A stretch of DNA of 64,000 nucleotides from Halichondria panicea. Taxonomy: Eukaryota > Porifera > Demospongiae > Suberitida > Halichondriidae. The position numbers and the translations under genes were made by a program. The notes beneath the pieces are model-generated. The model was not told where the DNA came from and did not search any database. It saw nothing but the letters and a program-made list of their open reading frames with translations. Shown piece by piece: positions 46,132 to 56,913 of this stretch; within the stretch, counting starts at the first letter, position 1, and the number at the start of each line of letters is the position of its first letter. Location: the NCBI RefSeq assembly GCF_963675165.1, contig NC_087393.1, positions 4,097,502 through 4,161,501 on the forward strand, in the 5' to 3' direction.

Positions 46132-46206
46132 ATGGCTGACATCAGCAATAATGACTTAATTGAGGAGGTGAGCAAAACCAGGAAGGAGGTTGATCTGAAA
46201 CAAGTA
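46132..46206 (+). other. Start-exon-like piece MADISNNDLIEEVSKTRKEV
   Basis: ATG 46132 opens a 25-codon frame ending CTGAAACAA before a GTATGC donor. Copy A keeps only the second half of it (41021-41070). No following exon in frame was found, so this is a decayed or uncertain exon. Confidence 0.3.
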
Positions 46207-46342
46207 TGCAACTAAGTTACAGTGGCCTAAAGAATAGCATAATAGGTAATATATCTCTACCAACCCCTAATTGCACCTTTTCAGAAGAGTGCGTAGCAAA
46301 ACTTGTCCATGGAGTGTTGCTACTCTATATACTTAGTAGTTA

Positions 46343-46835
46343 TGCACTTGTCAAAGTAATGCCCCACCTCCCCCCTACCGGGGATAAGTGGGGATTAGTT
46401 GGGGATTAGACTTGAAGTTGCTCCCCTACCTAGGGGAATTAGACAGATCACCTGATGCATGCATTGGGTCAAAGGTCAATTAAAGATCACATGATGTCTG
46501 CCACACTCTTCCTTCCAACACATGCTGAGTACAGTGAGAGCAAAATTTACGGTTTATTGATCCTGAGCAATCTCTGCCTTCTTGACTTCACTAGCTCTAT
46601 AGGAGTATAGCTGTCAATATTTATATAGTAATTCTGATACTTCAAATAATCTGTTTATCTTCTCACTAGAGTGTGATACAGGTCTAATCCCCACATCACC
46701 CCCATGTTGTACTAGGGGCTACCAGGGGATTAGACCAAATAACATGCCCAAAGGTAGGGGTATTAGATCAGGTGATTGGTCTAATCCCCACCTATCCCCG
46801 GTATGGGGGGGTGGGGCATTAGATTGACAAGTGCA
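46343..46835. mobile_element. 493-bp PIF/Harbinger-like MITE with TTA duplication
   Basis: Inverted ends TGCACTTGTCAA..TAATGCCCCACC..ATACCGGGGATA.GTGGGGATTA (~58 bases) at 46343 and 46835. TTA lies directly outside each end (46340-46342, 46836-46838). The duplicate segment at ~41221-41235 has a single TTA and no insert. A three-base TTA/TNA duplication is typical of PIF/Harbinger. Non-coding. Confidence 0.85.
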
Positions 46836-47017
46836 TTAGCTCTGCACTAGAACGCTACAGCTATATATTGGTACTGCAAAGTTCTAGACTTTTGCTTTTT
46901 AGCAACGATTATAGATAGTCGATCATTTCCTACTCTTTGATGTAATTCTGCCTATGCAAAAACTGTTTATCATAATAATAAATCATGTGCATGTGTATTA
47001 GCAATATATAGTGTATA

Positions 47018-47200
47018 TGTAACACAGGCTATCTGGCCTGCTATTTAGTTAGATTCAACTAGATTACTTTCACAGTAAATATTGACATTAACATGTGTTC
47101 TTATCACCCTCATGTGTCAATCACATGACACTTACATAATACATAAATTAAATGAATAAGATTACAATGAATAACATAACTAGAATAGGCTATCGTCACA
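47018..47200 (-). repeat. 3' LTR
   Basis: 183 bp; TGTGACGATAG.. to ..CCTGTGTTACA in element orientation. It contains ~27 bases (47049-47076 region) not present in the 5' LTR. Confidence 0.92.
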
Positions 47201-47275
47201 ATTCCCCCTCCTGAGAGAAAATCTCATTACCGAACAAAAAAAAATAAAAACAAAAACAAAACACAGTTATACAGT

Positions 47276-50135
47276 TTAGTTACCAGCCGAAGCTGTTCGG
47301 GATCTCGTCATCGGTCCAGTATAGGGATCGGGTACAACTTGAGGTGTAGTGCGGTGTTGCTGGTCACTAGCAATCTGGGCGTACTTGCGTGGAGTAGATC
47401 CTCGCCACGACTGATCAGAAAGTTCTTCATAACATTTTCGAACACGGTTTAGGGAACAAAGATTGATTGAGACTTGGGTTCGTCGACAAGTCGAACTTCT
47501 GCATTCGTCGGTGTCAAACTCAAGACACGAAACGGTCCATGGAATGGTCTTGCAAATTTCCAAGTTTTGCCCTGAACTTCGCTTGGCATGTGAACCATGA
47601 CGCATTGACCAACTTCGAGGTTAGGTTCTTTGGCTGACCTGTCATATATACTTTTCTGATGTTTCTGTTTGTCTGTAATGCACTCTTGGGCTGTTTGCCA
47701 TGCACTGGACAGTCCTGCTACCAATTCTGTTTTATAATCGTCTAGATCTACCACATAAGGTGAGCGCTCGCGCGAGAGAGCTTCTAGCACTGGCAACGTG
47801 GGGTCTCTACCGTAAAGCAAAAAGAAAGGCGACTCCCAAGTAGACTCTTGTACCGAAACACGGTAAGCATACAAAACATACGACAAATGCCGATCCTAGT
47901 CATGACCAAAGCGCTCAACTGTCTTGGCCAACATCTGAATGAGAGTGCTGTTAAACCGCTCACACAAGCCATTAGTTTGCGGGTGGTGCCCAGATGTGTT
48001 GAGTTTTTGCACATCAAACAATTTGCATACCTCCGCTACCAGCTCCGAAAGAAAGTTAGCACCACGATCAGAAAGAAGCTCGTGTGGTGCTCCATGCTGA
48101 CAGACAACATACTCCACAAACATCCTCGCAATAGTTTCAGCTTTCTGATCTGGAAGAGCAACAACTTCCACCCATTTGGTAAGATAATCAATGAATACCA
48201 ATGCATATTGATTTCCATCAAGAGTTAAAGGCAACTGCAAAACATCAACCCCAACTTTCGAAAACGGTCCTCTAACAGTAATAGGTTGTAGTGGTGGCTT
48301 GATAGACCGACTCTGACCCTTCCTAGAAGCACAAACCAAACATGACCGACAATAGTGTCTGACTGCTGCTCGCATCCCTGGCCACCAATACCGACGGCGA
48401 AGTAGCTCATAGATTCTCTTTTCTGCAAAGTGCCCTGAAAATCTACCATCATGTGCCTCCTGAATTAAACCCTCTCGTCTCTCCTGTGGAACAACTAGAC
48501 ACCACCTGCCAGGAGTATTAGCACACTCATGATAAAGAAGGCCATCTGTCAAATCAAAAGCCTCACTGTTAATAACCACCTTCCTCGCCTCTGCATCAAC
48601 ACCTGGCAACGTACCATCTTCAAGATAAGCAATAATTGGCTTGAACTGAGAATCTTTACGCTGTTCGAGTCCGACCCCCTCACTCTCTGCAACTACACAT
48701 GATACCGATGCCACTGGATTCCTTGACAAGCGTCTGCACAGCTATTTGTTTTCCCTGGCCGATATTTGATATCAAGGTCCATCTCCTGTATAATCAATGC
48801 CCAACGGGCCAATTTAGCAGAAGGGTTGCTAGTACTGAAAAGAGAAGTACAAGCTGCATGATCCGTGAGTACAAGACAATGATGTCCCAACAAGTACGAC
48901 CGATAGTACTTCACTGCCCAGACAATTGCTAACGTTTCAAGCTCTGTGATGTGGTAATTCCGCTCATGCTTGTGAAGTGTCCGAGATGCATATGCCACTG
49001 GGTGTACCTGACCCTTCTCGTCCTCCTGTGCCAAAACCGTACCTAACCCTGCTAAGCTAGCATCAGTTTCCAAAACAAAGGTATGCCCAGGGCCAAACTG
49101 AGGGTAGGCTAGAACTGGGGCAGTACAAAGCAAGTTCTTGAGCTTATCAAAAGCTCCCTGACAATGTGTTGTCCACTCAAACAAAACACCCTTCTTGGTG
49201 AGTGCAGTTAACGGTGACGAAACTGCTGCAAAATTCTTAATGAAGCGTCGGTAGTAAGAAGCTAACCCCAAAAACTGTCGAAGCGTGAGAACATCAGTTG
49301 GTACCGGAAAGTGCTGAACCTTCTCGACTTTGGACACATCTGGAGCAATCCCCTGCCTAGAGATAGTGTGACCCAAATACTTCACCTGTTCCTGCACACA
49401 TTTTCCAACTTTCAGCTTCAAGTTAGCTGCCCGCAACCACTCAAAAACAACCTGCAAATGCTCAAGATGCTCTTCAAATGTCCGTGAACACACCAAGATG
49501 TCATCGATATAGACAAAACAACTCTTCCCATCAATCCCTGCAAGAACCGTCTGCATCAAACGCTGAAAGGTAGAAGGAGCGTTACATAAACCAAACGGCA
49601 TCCGATTAAACTCAAAGAGTCCACAATGCGTGGTAAACGCTGTCTTTTCCTTGGCAGATGAGTCAAGTGGAATCTGCCAAAACCCTGAAGAAAGATCAAG
49701 AGTGGAGAAAAATCTACCCCTACCTAGGGTGTCCAAGATATCTTCTATGCGAGGAATGGGGTAGACGTCCTTTTTAGTGATTGCATTCAACCTCCTAAAG
49801 TCTACACAAAACCGTGTTGTTCCATCCTTCTTGGGGACCAATACGATTGGACTAGCCCAAGGACTCACAGAAGGTGAGACCACACCCTTGGTCTCCATGT
49901 CGGCAACCATCCGTGCTATTCTTTCCCTATGCACAAAAGGAGTACGTCGGGGATACTGCTTGATTGGTGCATGGTCCCCTGTGTCGATCTTGTGCTGAGC
50001 GACTGCAGTGCATCCCAACTCATCATCAGATAAAGCAAAGACATCCCTATAGGCAGCCACCAATGTCTTCAACTTGCCGTCCAACCCTATGCAAAAGTGA
50101 CCGAGAGATAATACTAGATTGAGAACCTGTGTCAA
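47276..50135 (-). pseudogene. pol: Pol: RT, RNase H and integrase, broken
   Basis: RT/RNase H frame 50135-48693: PIVLVPKKDGTTRFCVDFR, LDLSSGFWQIPL, catalytic FVYIDDILV, then RNase H with LETDASLAG, ITELETLAIV and LTDHAA. Integrase frame 48729-47896: zinc-binding H..H..CxxC (HDGRFSGHFAEKR, CRSCLVC), core VGVDVLQLPL, LLSDRGANFLSE, and CERFNSTL with the catalytic Glu. C-terminal frames 47886-47449 and ~47460-47276 contain LLYGRDPTLP and FHGPFRVL. Breaks: RT follows the protease start almost directly (deletion); a one-base change joins RNase H to integrase (~48722); an in-frame TAG at ~47894; another one-base change near 47455. Confidence 0.9.
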
Positions 50136-51465
50136 CCATCGCCGCTACCTGAACTCCGTCCACAAGTACATCTAACTCCAAGGTGTGACCAACAGCTACA
50201 ACTAGCTGAAACTGCACCAACGTGTACCTCTGTGGTATCAAGTAAACCCTGCTCTTTTTCCTCTGCCTCAAGATATCCTCTACCTGCTCATCTGATAAAG
50301 TCGCTAATGAATCCTTGGCTTCGATAGTTGCGGAAGTGGATCCCGACTGTTTCCCAGGAGCCTCACTCCTGTCTTGAGATTCTGTTTGGCTTGCTCCTTC
50401 CTGTGACTGGGGACAGTTACGTTTGAAATGTCCTAAACCACCACACCCAAAACACTTCCGAGGTGGTTCACCTTTCTCTCCCTGTTGTTTCTCTGTACCA
50501 CTGTGCTTTCTGGGTGAAGAGTCACGTGGTTCCCAACTAGACCGATACTGCTGCTCATGTCGCTCGGCGGTTTCATACAAAGCATTAAACGACTCTCCAA
50601 GTCTAGGTGCTCCCAATTTCCATTGCCATTTGGGTAGCAATGCCTGAAAAAACCTGCCCTTTAACAGCCTATCTAGCTCTGTCGTTTCGAGAGTAGGAAA
50701 AGCTTTCTTGCCTAGTGTCATTAACTCCAAACCCAACTTCTCTACTGACTGATTTTTCTGTGTAAGCTGATGAAACTCCAAACCCCTCAATTCCTCAATA
50801 TCAATAGGTTTAAACCTGTCCTTAAGAGCTTCTATGAGTTGACCGTAGTTGCTGTGCTTGGCGGGCGGCAACAGTTCAAAAACCTGTAAAGCGGTGCCAG
50901 TAAGGTACTGCTTGATGTGATAACATTTAAGCTCATCAGTCCAAGACAACATGGTAGCTCTCTCCTCAAACCTGTCTAACCAATGTTCAAAACTATTAGC
51001 TTCTGCCTCAACATCCTCTCCATCAACATCCTCTCCAGTAAACAAAAGTAGCGGGGGCGCACTCTGCACAGACAACGCATTTGTTTGCATAACCAAAAGC
51101 TTAGCCTGAGACTCCAAAAAGCCTTGAAACACACTCTGAAGACTAGAAGGACCACCACCAGTCAAACCGCCAACCAAATCAGAGACCACACGCGCCTCGC
51201 TATACACTCTCTCACACTCGCCACTCACCCTAGTAAGTTGCTCATCACTGGCCGTGATGGCGTCCTGGGCCTCCCGGAGCTGTACTTGTAGGTCCTCCAC
51301 CATCGCACGCAGCTCTTGCATCTCTCGAGTGACTTCAGCACTTGGCTCCGACTGTTCCTCCGTGTCAGCCATAGTTCCACGTCTCAGAGGTCTTCTTCTG
51401 GTTGTAGTAGTAATAGGAAGGCTCTCTTGACTATCAAGTAGTGCCTTCAATTCACGTCTTGACAT
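50047..51465 (-). CDS. gag: Gag polyprotein with CCHC knuckle and stub of protease
   Basis: First in-frame ATG at 51465 (MSRRELKALLDSQ); the frame is open further upstream. Coiled-coil region (about 50-110), capsid-like region with FEHWLDRFEERATMLSWTD and LEFHQLTQKNQSVEKLGLEL, then a CCHC zinc knuckle CFGCGGLGHFKRNCP (about residue 340 of the frame) for RNA packaging. The C-terminal end holds the aspartic protease start AAMVDTGSQSSII, but the frame stops ~18 residues later; the rest of the protease is missing. Confidence 0.88.
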   Translation of the reverse strand: MSRRELKALLDSQESLPITTTTRRRPLRRGTMADTEEQSEPSAEVTREMQELRAMVEDLQVQLREAQDAITASDEQLTRVSGECERVYSEARVVSDLVGGLTGGGPSSLQSVFQGFLESQAKLLVMQTNALSVQSAPPLLLFTGEDVDGEDVEAEANSFEHWLDRFEERATMLSWTDELKCYHIKQYLTGTALQVFELLPPAKHSNYGQLIEALKDRFKPIDIEELRGLEFHQLTQKNQSVEKLGLELMTLGKKAFPTLETTELDRLLKGRFFQALLPKWQWKLGAPRLGESFNALYETAERHEQQYRSSWEPRDSSPRKHSGTEKQQGEKGEPPRKCFGCGGLGHFKRNCPQSQEGASQTESQDRSEAPGKQSGSTSATIEAKDSLATLSDEQVEDILRQRKKSRVYLIPQRYTLVQFQLVVAVGHTLELDVLVDGVQVAAMVDTGSQSSIISRSLLHRVGRQVEDIGGCL

Positions 51466-51552
51466 AAAATTCTTTGCATCAGCAAAATTCTTCTCCAACG
51501 GACTTCTAACGATAGTAGGTTCCAAAAGAACGTTACTGGCTGGGTCGCCAAA

Positions 51553-51708
51553 TATAACACAGGCTATCTGGCCTGCTATTTAGTAAATATTGACATTAAC
51601 ATGTGTTCTTATCACCCTCATGTGTCAATCACATGACACTTACATAATACATAAATTAAATGAATAAGATTACAATGAATAACATAACTAGAATAGGCTA
51701 TCATCACA
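51553..51708 (-). repeat. 5' LTR
   Basis: 156 bp; TGTGATGATAG.. to ..CCTGTGTTATA in element orientation. It differs from the 3' LTR by two or three substitutions plus the missing ~27-bp segment. Confidence 0.92.
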
Positions 51709-52197
51709 TATAATTATATATAATTATAGCTTTATGTTATGTATATAATTATATACAGTTAGCATATCCACCGAGGCATCAGCACCCGCGGTGCTTTCAT
51801 TAGATCCAAGGTTTTTAGTTATTTTTCATGCACACACAGTGATCACACCCAATGAATGCTGTAGATATAATTATAAGTACTATGGTTGTTGGATTCTTTT
51901 TGCAACCATACGAATTGAGTATATAGCTAGACAGGCTAGTTCAGAGATTGACTGCCAATAAACATTTTAATAAATTCACAATAAGAGAAACTGCAAATTA
52001 CTACATTGCATCGCCAACAACTAAAAAAGACAACTAGTCAGATCCCCAGGGGGCTGATCGAAAATAATCCAGAATAGTCTAGAATAATCTAGAAACAAAG
52101 GGTGCATGATAATCGAAACAAAAAAAAAACTGTGATCACACAACGATCATAAAATGTATATGGTATAACAAGTGTGATAAATAATTATACATATAAT

Positions 52198-53169
52198 TAT
52201 AACTAGTGTTCAAGCTGGCGCTGTGCTAATGCCTCTCGCCATGTTTTTGCTTTCGCTCAAAAGTATTAGAGTGTTATATTAGTTTCTATAACCCTTTACA
52301 GGTCAGCCGCACACAATCTGGAACCTGGAACAGTTCCATCACTTTAGTTTGGATCACTTTAGTTTGCATCTGAGCCCAACCCACCAAATTAGCTTGATGT
52401 TATCGCCGCCCCCAATGAAGTGGCTATGGCTTGTAGAGATGGGCGTGGGTCAATGGCTGTGCACAAACTAACCATCGATTTTATGCCTTGCTGCTGCCTC
52501 GATGGAAGTAGCTGCACTCTGGTCAACTAAGCTGCTTAGCAAGCATGTAGACTATTGTAGAGCTTGTGTCCACTTGTGAAGTGCCTGTGTAACACAAATG
52601 GCTTGCTGCTTCTTCCTCGAAAATATTCTATGGCTACCAAGATAGTCCAGAGGGTCTACCAATGGATACTACTCAGTCCTACATGCTGTATAGCTTGTTT
52701 TAAACCTTTTTTTTTTTTTAAGTGTCCTAATTGAACAGCTCAGCAGAACTTCAAAGGATAATCGGATTCATGATACTATCCAATCTGCCACACAATCCAA
52801 TATCATGCAACATTCACAAGTTGATAACACGCTCCCTCCCAGATTGTTGTTGTAAAATTTACAACAATTTGAACGGTAAAGGGATAATGAATTTTATATT
52901 AAAGTTAGCTTATCTATATAAAGTCACTGAGAAGAAAAGACTTATTTACATGCATCTATTGTTGTTATTTATTGTATTATGTGGCTTACCAGGACCTCAA
53001 GAAAGAAGAAAATTGATTCTTCCAGGATCTGTAGTTCAGTGTATATATATAATATTTAAGAAGAAAAGATCTGTGTACATGCATATTGTTATCTATATTG
53101 TTATATGGTGGCTTACCAGGCCCTCAAGACAAAGATGATTCTGCCAGGAGGATCCACAGGAATAATTAA
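52198..53169 (+). repeat. Dispersed repeat R, copy 2
   Basis: 52198-52276 and 52884-53169 match 26688-27113. The intervening 52277-52883 (607 bp) is extra: it is bordered by AACCCTTTAC and GGTAAAGGG, a short inverted pair, and is probably another insertion with no recognised gene. The copy is cut at AATAATTAA (53161-53169), where the MULE begins. Confidence 0.85.
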
Positions 53170-53254
53170 CGCTGTGACTATTCTTACGGCACTGTAAAGG
53201 CTGCTTACCTTGCTATATTTATGGCATAGTGAACTTTCACCTCTGGCTCTGGCA
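53170..53254 (+). repeat. MULE left terminal inverted repeat
   Basis: Starts CGCTGTGACTATTC, includes CACTGTAAAGG, TGCTTACCTTGCTAT and GTGAACTTTCACCTCTG. The GTGAACTTTCAC segment is itself palindromic. Matches the reverse complement of 56830-56913. Confidence 0.92.
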
Positions 53255-53260
53255 ACTTCC

Positions 53261-53317
53261 TAGCCTCGATTCCCGGCCGAATTACAAATGTAATCAAGCG
53301 GCCTGGAATCGAGGCTA
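53261..53317. mobile_element. 57-bp TAGCCTCG mini-element with 9-bp duplication
   Basis: TAGCCTCGATTCCCGGCCG.. to ..CGGCCTGGAATCGAGGCTA; a short palindrome flanked by GCAACTTCC at 53252-53260 and 53318-53326. Confidence 0.85.
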
Positions 53318-53326
53318 GCAACTTCC

Positions 53327-53362
53327 TAGCCTCGATTCAAGGCCGGCGTGGGATAGAGGCTA
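53327..53362. mobile_element. 36-bp TAGCCTCG mini-element sharing the duplication
   Basis: TAGCCTCGATTCAAGGCCGG to ATAGAGGCTA, between GCAACTTCC 53318-53326 and 53363-53371. It is in effect only two degenerate ends. Confidence 0.8.
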
Positions 53363-53400
53363 GCAACTTCCTGTAGCAAGTTACCCGGGGTATAATCAAT

Positions 53401-56400
53401 ATGGCACTAGACTTGCTCCATCTACAGAATGGCCAGGAGTTCTGCTCTTTCGAGGAACTGGCCGAAATTATTAAGAAGTGGGAAGAGGTTAATTTTGTTA
53501 CTCTTTACACAAGAAGCTCTAGGAGTATTGAAGCAGCTAGAAGAAGGGCTCCAAAGAGAACTTTTCTCGACAAACTGAAGTATTCAGAAATTGATTATGC
53601 ATGTGTACATGGAGGCAGAGAATATAAGTCCCAATCTACACAGAAGAGGCTGTGCCAAAAGTAAGAATTCTGACTGTGCTTATTAATTTTGTACTGTACC
53701 AGTAGACTATAGTTCTAGCTTATTAATACTCTCTGCATTATCAGCTATCAATGCTTTGACAGTGACTATAATTATGACGTCCATGACCTCGTGTACTGTG
53801 CAATAGGCGTATAATTATTCGCGATAATAATTACGATAGTACTTGTTAACGTATACCAAATCACAGGACATTTTTAAAGGATTGCCCATTTGTGATTAAG
53901 ATTAAGACAACACTGGATGGAGAAAAGTTATACATCAAAGAAATTCGTGGAGAGCATAATCATGATTTGTCTGAGGTAAGCAAGTGGGGTTGAATCAGAA
54001 ACATGTCTGCTTAAGTGTTCATGCACAGTATACGTCTTAAATTACACTTATAACAAGCATAATTATACTTAGCTAGCACCTTAATCCATGTAGGAAATAT
54101 TTCGTCATATGCCAAAGCAACGGCGCCTGGATTCTGAAACAAAGGATGAAGCAGTAAAACTCCTCAAACTCAGAGCTAACAAAAAGCTTCTTCAGAATCA
54201 CTTGATGAGTACAACTGGTAAAACAGTGACACTCAAAGATCTTCATAATATTGCAGCGAGAAATGTACCAAAGTTTCGGAATGATTTTCGTGAGCTAGTA
54301 GAAGAAATGAAGAGCATTAAAGGTGAGCTTTAAATAATCATAACTTAATAATGTGTCGAATGTGATCACGTTTTTCTTTTTTCGGTTGTAGATTCAACTG
54401 TTACTGCATTTGTTGACGAAGAGAGTATGTTAAAGGCTATATACTTTCAGACACCTGAAATGAAGAATATATTTGCTTCTTATCCTGAACTCCTCTTGAT
54501 TGATGCTACGTACAAACTAAACGATCTGCATATGCCTCTTTGTATGTTTTAATGGTAGTCGATGGGAATGGTGAGAGTGAGATTGTATGTCTGTGGCTGA
54601 CACAATTTGAAGATAAAGAAACTATTACAAAACTTGTTGAAGAATTCAAGAAGTATAATTCAGATTGGATTTCAACAAAATGTATTATGTCCGACAAAGA
54701 TATGACTGAGAGAACTGTTTTAGGCGAACAATTTCCACAGTCCAAGCTTTTGATTTGCTTATTTCATACTCTGCGCACTATGAAAAGAGAGATATCCTGC
54801 GAAAAGCTTGGCATATCACAGGGAGAAAGGAGTATGTGCTTGGAAATATTGTTGAAAATGGTGTATGCAAGAGACGAAGAAGAGTATAGTAAGCTCTTTG
54901 ATGAGTTAAAGAATGGACCACAACGACTTGTGGAGTACTTTGAAAATAATTGGCATAGCATTCGCCATGAATGGGTGGACGGTTTGAAAAATGCAACTTG
55001 CAACTTTATGAATCGCACCAATAATAGAGTTGAAAGCATCAATCAGAAATTAAAGTCTGTAATTTCTCGGTATTCAGGAGTTACTCAGTTTTTCCAAGAT
55101 TTGATGAAGTGTTTGAACACTCTGAGAATTGAGCGTGATCATAGAGCACTTGAAATAGTAATGAAAAGACGTGTATCATTACATGACTCTGATACATCAT
55201 TTGGATGGTATATGTCTTTTTTGACACCATACTCCTTTGAATTTGTAAAAGACCAACTAGAAAACGCCAGTAAAGTACAGATTATTCAACAAATTGATGA
55301 AAAATCGTGTGTATTGCGATCTCAAGGCCGATCTATAACAACTACTATTGACTCTTGTCCCTGCGGCTTTGTTTCTGCTATGAAACTGCCATGCAAGCAT
55401 ATCTTTGCAGTGCGCACATCCCAGTCTCTATCTGAGTATGAGGAATCTCTCTGTGCTGAAAGGTGGACGCAAAAACATTTTACGAGTCATCATCGGGCAT
55501 ATGTACCAACTGATATGAGTGATTGTGATGTGGAAAGTCATATTGATGATACGATTCAAATCTCTACATTAGAACCGGCAAGAGCAGTGCTCTCTGAGCA
55601 GCAAAAATACAGAAAATCTTTCAATATAGGCCAACGCTTATGCCAGCAGCTCTCTACTTTTGGTATGCACGACTTCAATGAAGGAATAGAAGTCCTGCAA
55701 TCAATAGCGCATCTCTGGGAAAAAGGCAAAAAGGTTGTCGTTGGAGAAGCAGCAGGTGTAATTTCAGTATGAGACTGTTACGCATTTTATTATTGTGTAT
55801 AATTATATACTCACTGTTTTACAAGTGTTTTGGCAATATTTGCCAAATTTTTGTATGTATAGTTCGGCATTAGTAGTAGGCATCTTATAGGGTTTTATAC
55901 AGAGGGGGGGGGCGCTCTAGAAATCTGAAAAATTAATGATTATGTCATAACCTAATGTATGGGCATTTCTCGTTTCTTTTTTCTTACTAGACACTGGTGA
56001 GGATCTATCAAGCGACAGTGACGATTCTATTTCTGATCATATTAAAATCCCACCTCCCATCCTGACAGATAAAGACACAGTTGGTACGTTTTTCGTTGTT
56101 GTAACGTGTGTTGCATCACCCACACTCACCATGTATAGATCTGTTACAGAAAGCACCTGATTCTCGACAGCCATTGTCTACCATTCAAGATAATACTTTT
56201 GCGATAAAAATGCCGCCTGCAATCAAGAAACGAGGTCGACCAAAAGGTGCTGGACTAACAGTGATTGGCCTTCCTAAAAAGAAGGGAAAAGCTTCTTCCA
56301 AACCGAAGGCATTTGTACTAAAATCAGAATGGGAGAAGACAAAAGGTGTGTACTTCCTTTATTCCAGATTCTGTGTTATTTATACAGTCTTCCCTTCTCC

Positions 56401-56770
56401 TTCTGTAGTTATGCTCAACTGGTTTGTCGATGAAGAAGTCACTGAACGAGCAGTGAGAGGTGGGGACCTTATTGAAGAACATGAAGTGGAATGTTGCCCC
56501 GAGAAAATACCCAGAAAGTGCTTGGATGACAATGTTTGCATTGCTCAAATCAAAAAATACTTCACTTTTGACGGCTGGAGTTTACTTCAAAATAGCATAG
56601 ATACTTTGCTTGTTCATGGGAATTGGACTTGCTCAATATGCTGCATTGATTTATCTACAAGTGAAAGCATTGGCTGTGATAGTTGTCTTGGATGGTTTCA
56701 CTTGAAGTGTGTTGGATTGAAGAACGCTCCTAAAAGCAAGCACTGGTTTTGTAGATCCTGTCATATTTAA
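53401..56770 (+). CDS. MULE transposase, ZSWIM-like, with AT-hook and PHD finger
   Basis: Exons 53401-53660, 53867-53975, 54094-54322, 54392-55755, 55991-56083, 56139-56345, 56409-56770, all GT-AG and in phase; ~874 residues. Domain order: FAR1/WRKY-GCM-like DNA-binding zinc module (YACVHGG.., CPFVIK, EIRGEHNHDLSE); MULE DDE core with LLLIDATYKLND (Asp), KCIMSDKD (Asp) and NRVESINQKLK (Glu), plus LICLFHTLRTMKREI; SWIM zinc finger SCPCGFVSAMKLPCKHIFAV; AT-hook KKRGRPKGAGL; and a PHD finger, CSICCIDLSTSESIGCDSC then WFHLKCVGL and HWFCRSCH. Animal ZSWIM1/3-type proteins share the first three parts. One flaw: a single-base frame change at about 54535-54541 (after NDLHMP), where the total is one base short; decay or assembly indel. 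Its position within terminal repeats marks it as transposase of the element rather than a domesticated gene. Confidence 0.88.
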
Positions 56771-56829
56771 TTTTTATGTATAATATTGATTATTAACTCA
56801 TCTATTATAGCGCATGCGCATAAATTATT

Positions 56830-56913
56830 ATTATGGTCAGAGGTGAAAGTTCACCATGCCGTAAGAATAGCAAGGTAAGCAACCTTTACAGTGCCGTAAG
56901 AATAGTCACAGCG
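56830..56913 (-). repeat. MULE right terminal inverted repeat
   Basis: Reverse complement reads CGCTGTGACTATTCTTACGG.. like the left end. It has GCTATTCTTACGGCATGGTG where the left end has GCTATATTTATGGCATAGTG. Confidence 0.92.

Larger units (their letters stand above)
47018..51708 (-). mobile_element. Ty3/gypsy-like LTR retrotransposon, 4.7 kb
   Basis: Direct terminal repeats 47018-47200 (3' LTR, 183 bp) and 51553-51708 (5' LTR, 156 bp), differing mainly by a ~27-bp segment present only in the 3' LTR. Flanking TATA on both sides (47014-47017, 51709-51712). In element orientation the order is 5' LTR, gag-protease start, RT-RNase H, integrase, purine tract AGGAGGGGGAAT (just right of 47200), 3' LTR. 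Sequence next to the 5' LTR begins TTTGGCGACCCAGCC, a possible primer-binding site. The coding part has a protease deletion, two frame breaks and a stop, so it is not autonomous. Confidence 0.95.
45300..52199 (+). repeat. Segmental duplication B (interrupted copy)
   Basis: Same segment as 40866-41895 but opened three times: 45460-46152 (extra DNA with the oxygenase exon; absent from A), 46343-46835 (TTA-flanked element) and 47018-51708 (LTR element). At 52199 it passes directly into repeat R copy 2. Confidence 0.88.
53170..56913. mobile_element. Autonomous-type Mutator-like element (MULE), 3744 bp
   Basis: Inverted ends CGCTGTGACTATTCTTACGG.. of ~85 bases (53170-53254 and 56830-56913; a few mismatches) and a perfect 9-bp duplication AATAATTAA (53161-53169, 56914-56922). 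It carries a seven-exon transposase gene (53401-56770). Two tiny TAGCCTCG elements have inserted between the left terminal repeat and the gene. The paralogous empty site with a single AATAATTAA is at 27105-27113. Confidence 0.93.
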
